Below are positions 57,251 to 64,000 of a stretch of DNA of 64,000 nt, one piece after another. The DNA is from Yoonia rosea (GTDB taxonomy: Bacteria; Pseudomonadota; Alphaproteobacteria; Rhodobacterales; Rhodobacteraceae). A program made the position numbers and the translations under genes. The notes beneath the pieces are model-generated. The model saw nothing but the letters and a program-made list of their open reading frames with translations, ran no database searches and was not told the DNA's origin. The first letter of the stretch is position 1, and every line of letters starts with the position of its first letter. The stretch covers positions 62,001-126,000 of the forward strand of contig NZ_FTPR01000004.1 of the NCBI RefSeq assembly GCF_900156505.1, read 5' to 3'.

Positions 57251-58711
57251 TTACTCCGCGACCATCGGTTCAAAGATGGCAGGTGGAAGGTCATAACCCC
57301 AAAGCTTGAAGCGCTCAGAGAAGTGGCTGCGCACACCGGTTGCCGTGAAGTGACCGATGATTTTGTTGTCAGGGGTCAGACCAACGCGCTGATACCGGAA
57401 AATTTCCTGCATCGAGATGACATCACCTTCCATACCGGTGATTTCGGTGATGGATGTCATGCGACGCGAACCATCCTGCAGGCGAGACGCCTGCACGATA
57501 AGGTTCACAGCCGAAGAAATCTGGCTGCGCATCGCTTTGATCGGCATTTCAATACCGGCCATCGCGATCATATTTTCCAGACGTGACACACCATCACGCG
57601 CACTGTTGGCGTGGATCGTTGTCATGGATCCGTCGTGGCCGGTGTTCATCGCCTGCAACATGTCGATCACTTCTTCGCCACGCGTCTCACCTACGATGAT
57701 GCGGTCAGGACGCATCCGCAGGGCGTTTTTCAGACAGTCCCGCTGGGAAACACCGCCTTTGCCCTCCACGTTGGGCGGACGGCTTTCCATGCGGCCCACG
57801 TGCGTTTGCTGCAGCTGAAGTTCCGCTGTATCCTCGATTGTCAAAATACGTTCGGCGTCGTCGATAAAGCCGGAAAGTGCGTTAAGCGTTGTGGTTTTGC
57901 CGGAACCTGTACCGCCGGAAACGATGATATTGAGGCGGGTGGACACCGCCGCCTGAAGGTAGGCGGCCATTTCTTCCGTAAAGGCGCCAAACTTGACAAG
58001 CTCTTCGATGCCAAGCTTGTCCTTCTTGAACTTACGAATGGAAACAAGCGAGCCGTCCACCGCAATAGGCGGCACCATTGCGTTGAAACGCGAGCCATCG
58101 GCAAGTCGGGCGTCAACATATGGGTTGGATTCATCAACACGGCGACCAACCGCAGACACGATCTTGTCGATAATCCGCAACAGGTGCCGTTCGTCCTTGA
58201 AGGTAATGTCCGTTAGTTCCAGACGTCCGTCACGTTCCACAAAGATCTGTTGCGGGCCGTTGACCAGAATATCGTTCACGGTCTCGTCTTTGAGCAGCGT
58301 CTCCAGCGGACCAAGGCCGGTCACCTCGAAGAAAAGATCCTGACTCAGGGTCTGGCGCTCATCGCGGTTCAGGACGATACCCATATCTTCAAGGGTCTCG
58401 TTCGCGATTGCGTTAATTTCCGAGCGCAGCTCCTGTTCTGAGGCGGTTTCAAGCGCTGCAAGGTTCAGGTTGTCCAGCAGGGCCTTGTGCAGCTCCAGCT
58501 TGATTTCGCCCAAACGTTCCTTGCGACGCTTTTCCTTGTCCATCGGGGCCACTTCGCCCGGACGGCGTGCCTGGGTTGTTTTGTGAAGTGGCTTGCGCCC
58601 GTCATCTGGCTTTGCGGCAGCAATAGCGGCTACGTCAACTTTGGAAGGTGCCGCAGGTGCGACCGCGCCGGCATCTTTTGGTAGATTTGGCTTTTTGTAT
58701 TTTGAAAACAT
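57251..58711 (-). CDS. cpaF: Tad pilus assembly ATPase CpaF/TadA
   Basis: The 486-residue hexameric secretion ATPase has a proline-rich N-terminal tail, the N-terminal domain with GLGPLETLLKDETVNDILVN, and the motor domain with Walker A IVSGGTGSGKTTTLNALSGF, the Asp box ILTIEDTAELQLQQTHVGR, and Walker B region RPDRIIVGETRGEEVIDMLQ. It powers pilus extension and retraction. ATG 58711 follows GAGGTAAAACG; the frame to 58726 is less likely. Confidence 0.96.
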   Translation of the reverse strand: MFSKYKKPNLPKDAGAVAPAAPSKVDVAAIAAAKPDDGRKPLHKTTQARRPGEVAPMDKEKRRKERLGEIKLELHKALLDNLNLAALETASEQELRSEINAIANETLEDMGIVLNRDERQTLSQDLFFEVTGLGPLETLLKDETVNDILVNGPQQIFVERDGRLELTDITFKDERHLLRIIDKIVSAVGRRVDESNPYVDARLADGSRFNAMVPPIAVDGSLVSIRKFKKDKLGIEELVKFGAFTEEMAAYLQAAVSTRLNIIVSGGTGSGKTTTLNALSGFIDDAERILTIEDTAELQLQQTHVGRMESRPPNVEGKGGVSQRDCLKNALRMRPDRIIVGETRGEEVIDMLQAMNTGHDGSMTTIHANSARDGVSRLENMIAMAGIEMPIKAMRSQISSAVNLIVQASRLQDGSRRMTSITEITGMEGDVISMQEIFRYQRVGLTPDNKIIGHFTATGVRSHFSERFKLWGYDLPPAIFEPMVAE

Positions 58712-58722
58712 CGTTTTACCTC

Positions 58723-59967
58723 TCAAGCATTCGCTTCGGCTGTATCTGCTTGGTTGACATCATGGATCGACTTCGCGAGCTTCATAATTTCTTTGCGCAA
58801 GGCATTCTTTGGGACGGTGTCCGCCATGGGGGCGCCGTGGTCGGCCGCCTGCACGACTGGTTTGCCGCCATCGGGCAGTTGGACTTCGATGGAAATACCA
58901 AGGTTGTCTGACAGGCGCTTCACACGGCTTTTCCCGTTCATGTCGGTAAATCCAGGCGCACGGTTCAGCAAAAAACGTATTTTCTCAAACGGCAGATCTT
59001 CGGATTGTAGCGCACGCTTGAGACGCAGTGTATTCTGCGCTGAACGCATATCAAGCTCAATCATCGCGAAATAGACATGTGCCATTTCAAGTACGGTCTG
59101 GGACCATTCCACCATCGTTGAAGGCATATCAATGATGACATAGTCAAAGTTGCTGGCGGCCATCTGGATCACGCGCGTGATGTCATCCGGTGTGATCATA
59201 TCAAGCGGAATCATGTCCATCGGGGCGGTCAGCACATGCAGCTTGTCACCATAGGTCAGAGTCGCCTGCATGAAGGCCTCCGCATCCATCGATGCTGTGT
59301 CAGTCAGCAATTCGAGAACGGTTTCGCGGCGTGGCAGGTCAAGATATGTCGAGGCCGAGCCAAACTGAAAGTCGAGGTCGATCAGGCAGACCTTTGGCGG
59401 GTCTTTCTTGTCAATGATTGCCAGTTCCCATGCAAGATTGACGGCCAACATGGTAGCGCCGGTCCCCCCTGCAAGTCCGTGAATCGGAATGATAACCCCC
59501 GAACGGTCGCCACTCACCTTAAACCCTTTTTCACCGCTCTGCGGCGCAGGCGTTTCCTGTTTGGTCAAAACGCGTTCAATTGCACGCGCCAGTTCATTCT
59601 CAGGAAGAGGGTAGGGGACAAATTCGTCTCCGCCTTCGCGCAAAAGCTGGTGCAGCGCGGTGGGGCTCACATCTTCTGCGATAAGGATCACTTTCACCGA
59701 AGCCGCTTTGGCGGAAGCTATAACTTCGGAGATGGTTGCAAGATTATCTTCGTCCTCGGCATCCATAGCGAGTGTGACAAACTGCAGACCGCGTGCATCC
59801 GGTTGTCCAAGGAATGCAATGGCATCCTCAAAGCTCAGGTCACCCCATGCATCGCCCAATGCTGCTTCCATGTCTTCGATCAAAAGATCAAAGTTCTGCA
59901 CGTCACGGCTTATCGTGCACGCCACGATCTGTGGCGGGTCGCTTTGGACAACTGGGCTTGTACTCAT
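58723..59967 (-). CDS. cpaE: Tad pilus localisation protein CpaE/TadZ
   Basis: The 414-residue protein has an N-terminal receiver-like domain and a MinD/ParA-type ATPase domain. The deviant Walker A reads HGLAGGTGATMLAVNL, lacking the signature lysine of KGGxGKT. It is followed by VCLIDLDFQFGSASTYLDLP and YVIIDMPSTMVEWSQTVLEM. TadZ proteins place the pilus at the pole. ATG 59967 is preferred over GTG 59997, which has no ribosome-binding site. Confidence 0.9.
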   Translation of the reverse strand: MSTSPVVQSDPPQIVACTISRDVQNFDLLIEDMEAALGDAWGDLSFEDAIAFLGQPDARGLQFVTLAMDAEDEDNLATISEVIASAKAASVKVILIAEDVSPTALHQLLREGGDEFVPYPLPENELARAIERVLTKQETPAPQSGEKGFKVSGDRSGVIIPIHGLAGGTGATMLAVNLAWELAIIDKKDPPKVCLIDLDFQFGSASTYLDLPRRETVLELLTDTASMDAEAFMQATLTYGDKLHVLTAPMDMIPLDMITPDDITRVIQMAASNFDYVIIDMPSTMVEWSQTVLEMAHVYFAMIELDMRSAQNTLRLKRALQSEDLPFEKIRFLLNRAPGFTDMNGKSRVKRLSDNLGISIEVQLPDGGKPVVQAADHGAPMADTVPKNALRKEIMKLAKSIHDVNQADTAEANA

Positions 59968-60170
59968 CTTCTTGATGTCCCCATCACTTAATTCCACTCA
60001 AAATCACCAGCCAGTAGTAAGACTCACCTACTATACTGGCCAGGTTTGCCTAAACCATGGCAATAAAACCAACTCATGGTCCAATCGTTACTGGGAAATT
60101 TGTCGATAATAGGACCAAATCATCTCGACTGTGCAGATATTTGCGACGATTTGCAATTCCTTGGTCAAAT

Positions 60171-60201
60171 GTTGACGCCGGATAAAGAATCCGGCGTCAA
60201 C
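60171..60201. terminator. Perfect 13-bp hairpin between the OmpA-like gene and cpaE
   Basis: GTTGACGCCGGAT, five bases, then ATCCGGCGTCAAC form a perfect stem in the 255-base gap. No T tract follows on the minus strand, so it may be a weak terminator or a message-processing hairpin that splits the tad transcript. Confidence 0.55.
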
Positions 60202-60222
60202 GAAGCGCGAAAGCGCGTCTTT

Positions 60223-60867
60223 TTATAGGCCGTCTGCCACAGTCTCGGTTTCCGGAGCAGCACTTGCAACATATTCGCGGAAGATAAGCGCGGCGTATTT
60301 ACCGTTCAGCAGCATTGGATCGTTCTCAACGAATCCTGTCACCTCTGTGACCGTGCGGCGGTTGCGACGCTCGCGTCCCTCGGTCACAACAAGCGGCTGT
60401 GTTTCGCCGAAGGAAACGACTGCTTCCAGTCGGCTACGATCGATCCCTTGTGACGCCAGGAACGACACAACTGTTTGCGCACGGCGCAACCCGAGTGAAC
60501 GGTTATAGCCTTGGCTACCAACAAGGTCAGTATGGCCGTAGACTTTGAAGCGCACTTCTGGGAACTGACGGATCCAGTCTGCCTGTCTCACCAGTGTTGC
60601 ACGCGCATCGGCGTCCAGAACTGTGGAGTTGAAGGCAAAGTTTACCGTTGTGTTCACATCGGCTGCAAAACGACGCGCAAGATTGATCGTGTAATCCTGT
60701 GCACCTGTCTGAACCAGACGGTTGTTCATTGTGGCTTCGCCAAAATCACCAGAGTCGATCGTTGACCCTGCCTCAGTAAAGAACGAAGCGGATGCGATTT
60801 GCCTGTCAGCGGATGAGCAGGCGCTCAGTGTTGCGGCCGCGATGGCTGCTGTCATTATGTATTTCAT
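60223..60867 (-). CDS. OmpA-family lipoprotein of the Tad locus
   Basis: The 214-residue protein has a lipoprotein signal (AAATLSAC) and an OmpA-like peptidoglycan-binding domain (FKVYGHTDLVGSQGYNRSLG, then LRRAQTVVSFLASQGIDRSR and ERRNRRTVTEVTG). It lies between cpaC and cpaE, where a peptidoglycan-anchored lipoprotein could hold the secretin in place. ATG 60867 follows GGAGCG. The cpaC stop lies 15 bases upstream. Confidence 0.9.
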   Translation of the reverse strand: MKYIMTAAIAAATLSACSSADRQIASASFFTEAGSTIDSGDFGEATMNNRLVQTGAQDYTINLARRFAADVNTTVNFAFNSTVLDADARATLVRQADWIRQFPEVRFKVYGHTDLVGSQGYNRSLGLRRAQTVVSFLASQGIDRSRLEAVVSFGETQPLVVTEGRERRNRRTVTEVTGFVENDPMLLNGKYAALIFREYVASAAPETETVADGL

Positions 60868-60882
60868 CGACTTACGCTCCAA

Positions 60883-62313
60883 TCATTCGTCAAGGACATA
60901 GCCGTAGGACCCGCTAAAGTCCTGGCGTGCCACTTCGCCTGCACCACCTGTTGATGGACCACCTGTCCGGGCCACTTGGCCGAAAAGGAATAGCCCTTGT
61001 TCGGTGGGTGGGCGCACACGATCCGTTGGCAACGCCAACGCTTCGCCCCGTGTCGGTGACACAAGATGTGGCGTCACAATAATCACCAGTTCTGTCTGGC
61101 GACGTGAGAATTCAGCGCTTCTGAACAGTGCACCAAGGACAGGGATATCCCCGACCCATGGCACCTGACCATTCAAGTCGTTGAAGTCATCTGAGAGCAA
61201 TCCGGCGATTGCGAAGCTTTCGCCATCACGCATCTCAACTGTGGTCGATGTTTCGCGACGGCTGAAAGCATCGACAGAGAAGCCGTTTGCCTGAAAGCCG
61301 CTGGAAGGGTCGATCGCAGATACGGCTGCGCTGAGTTCCAGGTTGATGATGTCACCATCAATCACACGAGGAATAAAGCTAAGCTCGACACCAAACGGTT
61401 TATATTCAACCGTGATCGTTCCACCGTCGTTCGAAGATGGTACCGGATACTCGCCACCGGCAAGGAAAGTTGCTTCCTGACCGCTGAGCGCTGTCAGGTT
61501 TGGCTCTGCCAAAGACCGTACAACACCGCGTGTTTCCAGCGCTTCAAGCAAGATGCCTACTTCGAGGCTACCTGCACCAAAGCCAAAGACGAAAGCGCCG
61601 TTGTTGGAGTTTGAAGTGGGAACAGAGTTGCTAAGGGCTCCGTTGATCGCACCTTGCCCGACAGTGCGGTTTGTACCGCCCGTGATGCCGACATCGTCAC
61701 CGAATCCAAGACCGGACAGTGCAAGCGACGACGACAGTGCTTTACTGACGGAACGCTGCATTTCTGCGAAACGAACTTTCAGCATCACCTGCTGTGTGCC
61801 ACCGACTGTCATCAGGTTTGAGACGCGATCGGGAGCGTAGCGTTCTGCAAGGTCCAGTGCCCGATCAAGACGTGCGATCGAGCTTACTGTGCCGGACAGT
61901 ACGATACCGTTGTTTGCGGTACGGACTTCAATGTTTTCGCCGGGCAGAATCTGCGTCAGACGCTCTTTGAATTCTGCCATGTCAGGGGAAACATGCACTT
62001 CGACGTTCGTAATCAGACGCCCGTTCTCACCCAGAAGGGTCAGGGTTGTGCGGCCGGGTTCTTTACCCAGAACGTAGATTGTGCGGTCCGACAAAGACGA
62101 GATATCCGCGATGCCGGGGTTCGCAATCGAAAGTTCGGTGAAGGGCACGTCGCTCTCCACAACAACGGCCCGACTCATCGGAACGCTTAGTGCACTGGAT
62201 GCCGCGCCGCGCAGAACGCGCAACGTTTCGGCCGGTGCGATACTTGGTGCTGCCGCAGTAAGCGACAACGTTAAGCCAGCAATAGCTGCCTTTAAGAATT
62301 TGTCATATTTCAT
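60883..62313 (-). CDS. cpaC: Tad pilus secretin CpaC/RcpA
   Basis: The 476-residue protein has a signal peptide, an N-terminal pilotin-like region with VVVESDVPFTELSIANPGIA and ISSLSDRTIYVLGKEPGRTT, a BON-like segment, and the C-terminal secretin domain with FGVELSFIPRVIDGDIINLE and GESFAIAGLLSDDFNDLNGQ, PWVGDIPVLGALFRS, ELVIIVTPHLVSP. It forms the outer-membrane pore for the pilus. ATG 62313 follows GAGAGGCAGGT; the longer frame to 62379 lies in non-coding leader. Confidence 0.95.
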   Translation of the reverse strand: MKYDKFLKAAIAGLTLSLTAAAPSIAPAETLRVLRGAASSALSVPMSRAVVVESDVPFTELSIANPGIADISSLSDRTIYVLGKEPGRTTLTLLGENGRLITNVEVHVSPDMAEFKERLTQILPGENIEVRTANNGIVLSGTVSSIARLDRALDLAERYAPDRVSNLMTVGGTQQVMLKVRFAEMQRSVSKALSSSLALSGLGFGDDVGITGGTNRTVGQGAINGALSNSVPTSNSNNGAFVFGFGAGSLEVGILLEALETRGVVRSLAEPNLTALSGQEATFLAGGEYPVPSSNDGGTITVEYKPFGVELSFIPRVIDGDIINLELSAAVSAIDPSSGFQANGFSVDAFSRRETSTTVEMRDGESFAIAGLLSDDFNDLNGQVPWVGDIPVLGALFRSAEFSRRQTELVIIVTPHLVSPTRGEALALPTDRVRPPTEQGLFLFGQVARTGGPSTGGAGEVARQDFSGSYGYVLDE

Positions 62314-62474
62314 AAGTGACCTGCCTCTCCGATCACGCCTCGTTTTAACGGGTCTTCCCGCCCATGATCTCCTGACCATGAGGCAGAACCATATTTATTG
62401 CAAGAATCAAGGTGTTGGAGGGCAGAGCGAATGTGGATTAAACGCAACACTTGCTAGGCAGTGTGTATATTGAT

Positions 62475-62502
62475 GCGCCCCACACAAGATTTAGCGGGGC
62501 GC
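62475..62502. terminator. Hairpin between cpaB and cpaC
   Basis: GCGCCCC, 14 bases, then GGGGCGC form a 7-bp stem in the 224-base gap after cpaB. No T tract follows. The gap is large for an operon, so cpaC may have its own promoter. Confidence 0.35.
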
Positions 62503-62537
62503 AAGAAGGATATCGCTAATTCAGCGCATTGGCCAAA

Positions 62538-63374
62538 TCAGTTGGCGCATTCGACTTCGACTTGAATGCGTTCGGTGCCGTTGCGCTGGGTGACGAAGCA
62601 GCGTTCTTCCTCGACAACCTCTGGCTCTGGTGCACGTACTTCTTCCACAATTCCAAGGACATCACGGATGTTGGTTTCAATCGTGGTATCGCCTGCCTCA
62701 AGATCGTCACGGCCGACGGGTGTGAGTGACAGTGACCCTGCGGCCTGAAGCACTTGCAGATCTGCAAAATCTTCTTGCGATACTTGAAGAATAACGCCAG
62801 CGCCTCTGCCGCGCGCATCAGCTTCACCCATAGAAATAATCTCAAGCCGACTTTTCACCAAGCGCGAAATGTTTTGTCCGCGATCCACGCGACCAACCCA
62901 ATAAAGGTCAATCCGATCTGAAGTTCGCAGATCGCCTGCAAATGCCTCGGTCATGCTATTTGGCAGCGGAAAGGCCCGCATGCCGGGATCAAGCAGCGCG
63001 GTAATGCCTTGGGGCGCACCTGCTTCTGTCACTTTCGCGTTCAAGATCGGTTCATTCGCCTGCATGGGGATGCGGACCACGCGCGGCACGTTTAGACCTT
63101 GGGGAAACAGCTCTTCTTCGGTTGCAAACACGCCATCGGGCAAATAATCGCGCGCATACTTGATGACTTTGACATCATCTACTGTCAGCAGGTCACCATA
63201 TGTCAGCGACCGCGAAGGCGCATATATATCCACAGTGCGGATGGCTGTTGCAGACCGCTGCCGCTCACGCTCCAATTGGGACGCCTGCGTTTCCATATAC
63301 TGGTTCACCATATAAACGGCAAAACCGGCAAGACCCATCCCGATCAACAGAACTAATCCAAAAAGAGCACGCAT
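62538..63374 (-). CDS. cpaB: Tad pilus assembly protein CpaB/RcpC
   Basis: The 278-residue protein has one N-terminal membrane helix (LFGLVLLIGMGLAGFAVYMV), a SAF-type domain with DLLTVDDVKVIKYARDYLPD, and the RcpC domain with MRAFPLPNSMTEAFAGDLRT and SDRIDLYWVGRV. It is thought to act on the secretin or on pilus modification. Its upstream gap to flp (345 bases) is unusually long. Confidence 0.93.
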   Translation of the reverse strand: MRALFGLVLLIGMGLAGFAVYMVNQYMETQASQLERERQRSATAIRTVDIYAPSRSLTYGDLLTVDDVKVIKYARDYLPDGVFATEEELFPQGLNVPRVVRIPMQANEPILNAKVTEAGAPQGITALLDPGMRAFPLPNSMTEAFAGDLRTSDRIDLYWVGRVDRGQNISRLVKSRLEIISMGEADARGRGAGVILQVSQEDFADLQVLQAAGSLSLTPVGRDDLEAGDTTIETNIRDVLGIVEEVRAPEPEVVEEERCFVTQRNGTERIQVEVECAN

Positions 63375-63546
63375 ATCTTCACCTCTAGCTTCCGGGCCAT
63401 CATGATGGATGGCGCACTTAATCTCTCTCTGCCGCCGCAGGTCACGCTTTTCAAGTAACCTAAGAGCATATCTATATTATGTCGCCAAACAGTCACTGTA
63501 CCAGACATTGTGGAGATAGATAATACAAGAGAGTGAGGTGACTACA

Positions 63547-63639
63547 ATGCGCGTTTCTGATGCACGCGCCAAACTCGTGCGCGCCCTAATCCGATTAATG
63601 TGCGACGATCAACCAGTATATGAACGCATACGACGTTAA
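63547..63639 (+). CDS. Possible 30-codon small protein
   Basis: ATG 63547 opens 30 codons ending at TAA 63639, with a strong ribosome-binding site (GAGGTGA six bases before the ATG). The peptide is basic (MRVSDARAKLVRALIRL at the start, VYERIRR at the end), helical and without membrane segment. It lies opposite the tad operon in the gap between cpaB and flp. No family is recognised; it may equally be chance. Confidence 0.35.
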   Translation: MRVSDARAKLVRALIRLMCDDQPVYERIRR

Positions 63640-63642
63640 AGA

Positions 63643-63656
63643 TAGAATTAATTCTA
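63643..63656. promoter_or_regulatory. Perfect 14-bp palindrome
   Basis: TAGAATTAATTCTA is a perfect inverted repeat in the gap between flp and cpaB. It could be an operator, but AT-rich palindromes also arise by chance. Confidence 0.3.
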
Positions 63657-63719
63657 GATCATGAACTGCATCCGCTTATGGGACGCAACAATCTAAATAT
63701 CGGCCGACGCCGTTTTGCA

Positions 63720-63908
63720 TTAATCGCAGGCAGAGTGAATGCACTGTTCTCGCATTTTCGCCGATGTATCATTGGCAAGATCTTCAGCACTGCCGCTGAA
63801 AGCATTAACAACAGTAAAGCCCAGCAAACAAATAGCCGCTGTGAGCACCACGAAATCAACGGTGATCGCACCGTCCTCGTCGTTCAGAAAGTTTTGGAAC
63901 TTCTTCAT
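63720..63908 (-). CDS. flp: Flp/Fap-type pilin
   Basis: The 62-residue prepilin has a charged leader (KKFQNFLNDEDG), the expected cut after glycine, and a hydrophobic stalk (AITVDFVVLTAAICLLGFTV). It is the likely pilin subunit of the Tad system, processed by CpaA. Residue +5 after the cut is Asp rather than the Glu of classical Flp pilins. ATG 63908 follows GGAGG at some distance; the longer frame to 63962 adds a non-pilin leader. It heads the visible tad genes. Confidence 0.85.
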   Translation of the reverse strand: MKKFQNFLNDEDGAITVDFVVLTAAICLLGFTVVNAFSGSAEDLANDTSAKMREQCIHSACD

Positions 63909-64000
63909 GATTGCTCGGGCCTCCGGCTTCAAATTGAACCTAAAGTAATTGTCGCAAGACAACGTCTTTTATGACGTTCGCGATGCCTTCCCGAAATCAC
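63909..64000. other. Upstream edge of the pilin gene
   Basis: The last 92 bases hold the pilin leader region. No clear promoter boxes or further gene can be made out before the window ends, so any TadE/F/G genes or further pilins would lie beyond it. Confidence 0.4.

Larger units (their letters stand above)
63375..63719. other. 345-bp stretch between cpaB and flp with a possible small gene
   Basis: This contains a small plus-strand ORF at 63547-63639 (listed below), a perfect 14-bp palindrome at 63643-63656, and no other recognisable gene. It should hold the cpaB promoter on the minus strand, for which I see no clear boxes. Confidence 0.5.

Noticed and set aside
60037..60050. Sigma-54-like TGGC...TTGC on the plus strand
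   Set aside because: GG and GC are ten bases apart instead of twelve, and the orientation is opposite to cpaE.
63636..63651. TTAA-N8-TTAA near the flp gene
   Set aside because: CtrA sites need seven bases between the halves, and the first half lies at the end of the small ORF.

Overview
The window looks like chromosomal DNA of a marine alphaproteobacterium of the order Rhodobacterales (Roseobacter group). This is inferred from gene content and order: fnrL next to a universal stress gene and ccoNOQP, trxB followed by a fused sat-cysC, the carboxyspermidine route in place of spermidine synthase, a ruvCAB-ybgC-tolQRAB-pal-cpoB-tilS-ftsH block, an Hsp20/DUF1150 pair and a Tad pilus locus. I see no insertion sequence, prophage, CRISPR array, rRNA or tRNA. 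Coding density is high and no gene is clearly broken apart from the one cut by the left edge.

Layout. 1-1250: end of a TRAP transporter permease and an IclR regulator. 1340-6600: oxygen-responsive block with fnrL, a universal stress protein and the cbb3 oxidase operon ccoNOQP, with two FNR boxes between the divergent stress gene and ccoN. 6700-10600: SH3 lipoprotein, Lrp-type regulator, trxB, and bifunctional ATP sulfurylase/APS kinase. 10600-14900: DUF1150/Hsp20, a YdcH-like protein, purEK, a secreted lipase-like hydrolase and a DMT exporter. 14900-18200: a beta-hydroxyacid dehydrogenase and the two carboxyspermidine genes. 18270-20400: groESL with a CIRCE operator. 20560-24810: the cbb3 assembly operon ccoGHIS, on the opposite strand, about 14 kb from ccoNOQP and with its own FNR box. 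24880-28710: a Hint-domain protein and a large autotransporter. 28900-32940: MFS transporter, msrA, SGNH hydrolase, prmA-type methyltransferase and a small membrane protein behind a perfect CtrA box.

33000-45300 is a long plus-strand housekeeping block: ruvCAB (with a LexA-like box in its promoter), an unknown gene, ybgC, tolQRAB-pal-cpoB, tilS and ftsH (TTG start). 45370-48730 holds a MOSC protein and the one-carbon pair fhs-folD. 48720-51810 is lhr-pdeM, half of the ligase-associated DNA repair set. 51900-63910 is a minus-strand Tad (Flp) pilus locus: flp, cpaB, cpaC, an OmpA lipoprotein, cpaE, cpaF, tadB, tadC, two TPR lipoproteins, cpaA and an AAA+ ATPase.

The genes link as follows. FnrL is encoded beside both halves of a split oxidase regulon that carries FNR boxes. 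Heat-shock, SOS and CtrA-type sites mark further regulons. The Tol-Pal, Tad and autotransporter genes together describe much of the cell envelope and adhesion equipment. The least explained items are the Hint protein, the autotransporter passenger, the CtrA-box membrane protein, the Tad-linked AAA+ ATPase and a possible 30-codon gene opposite the pilus operon. All family calls come from reading motifs by eye; no database search was run.
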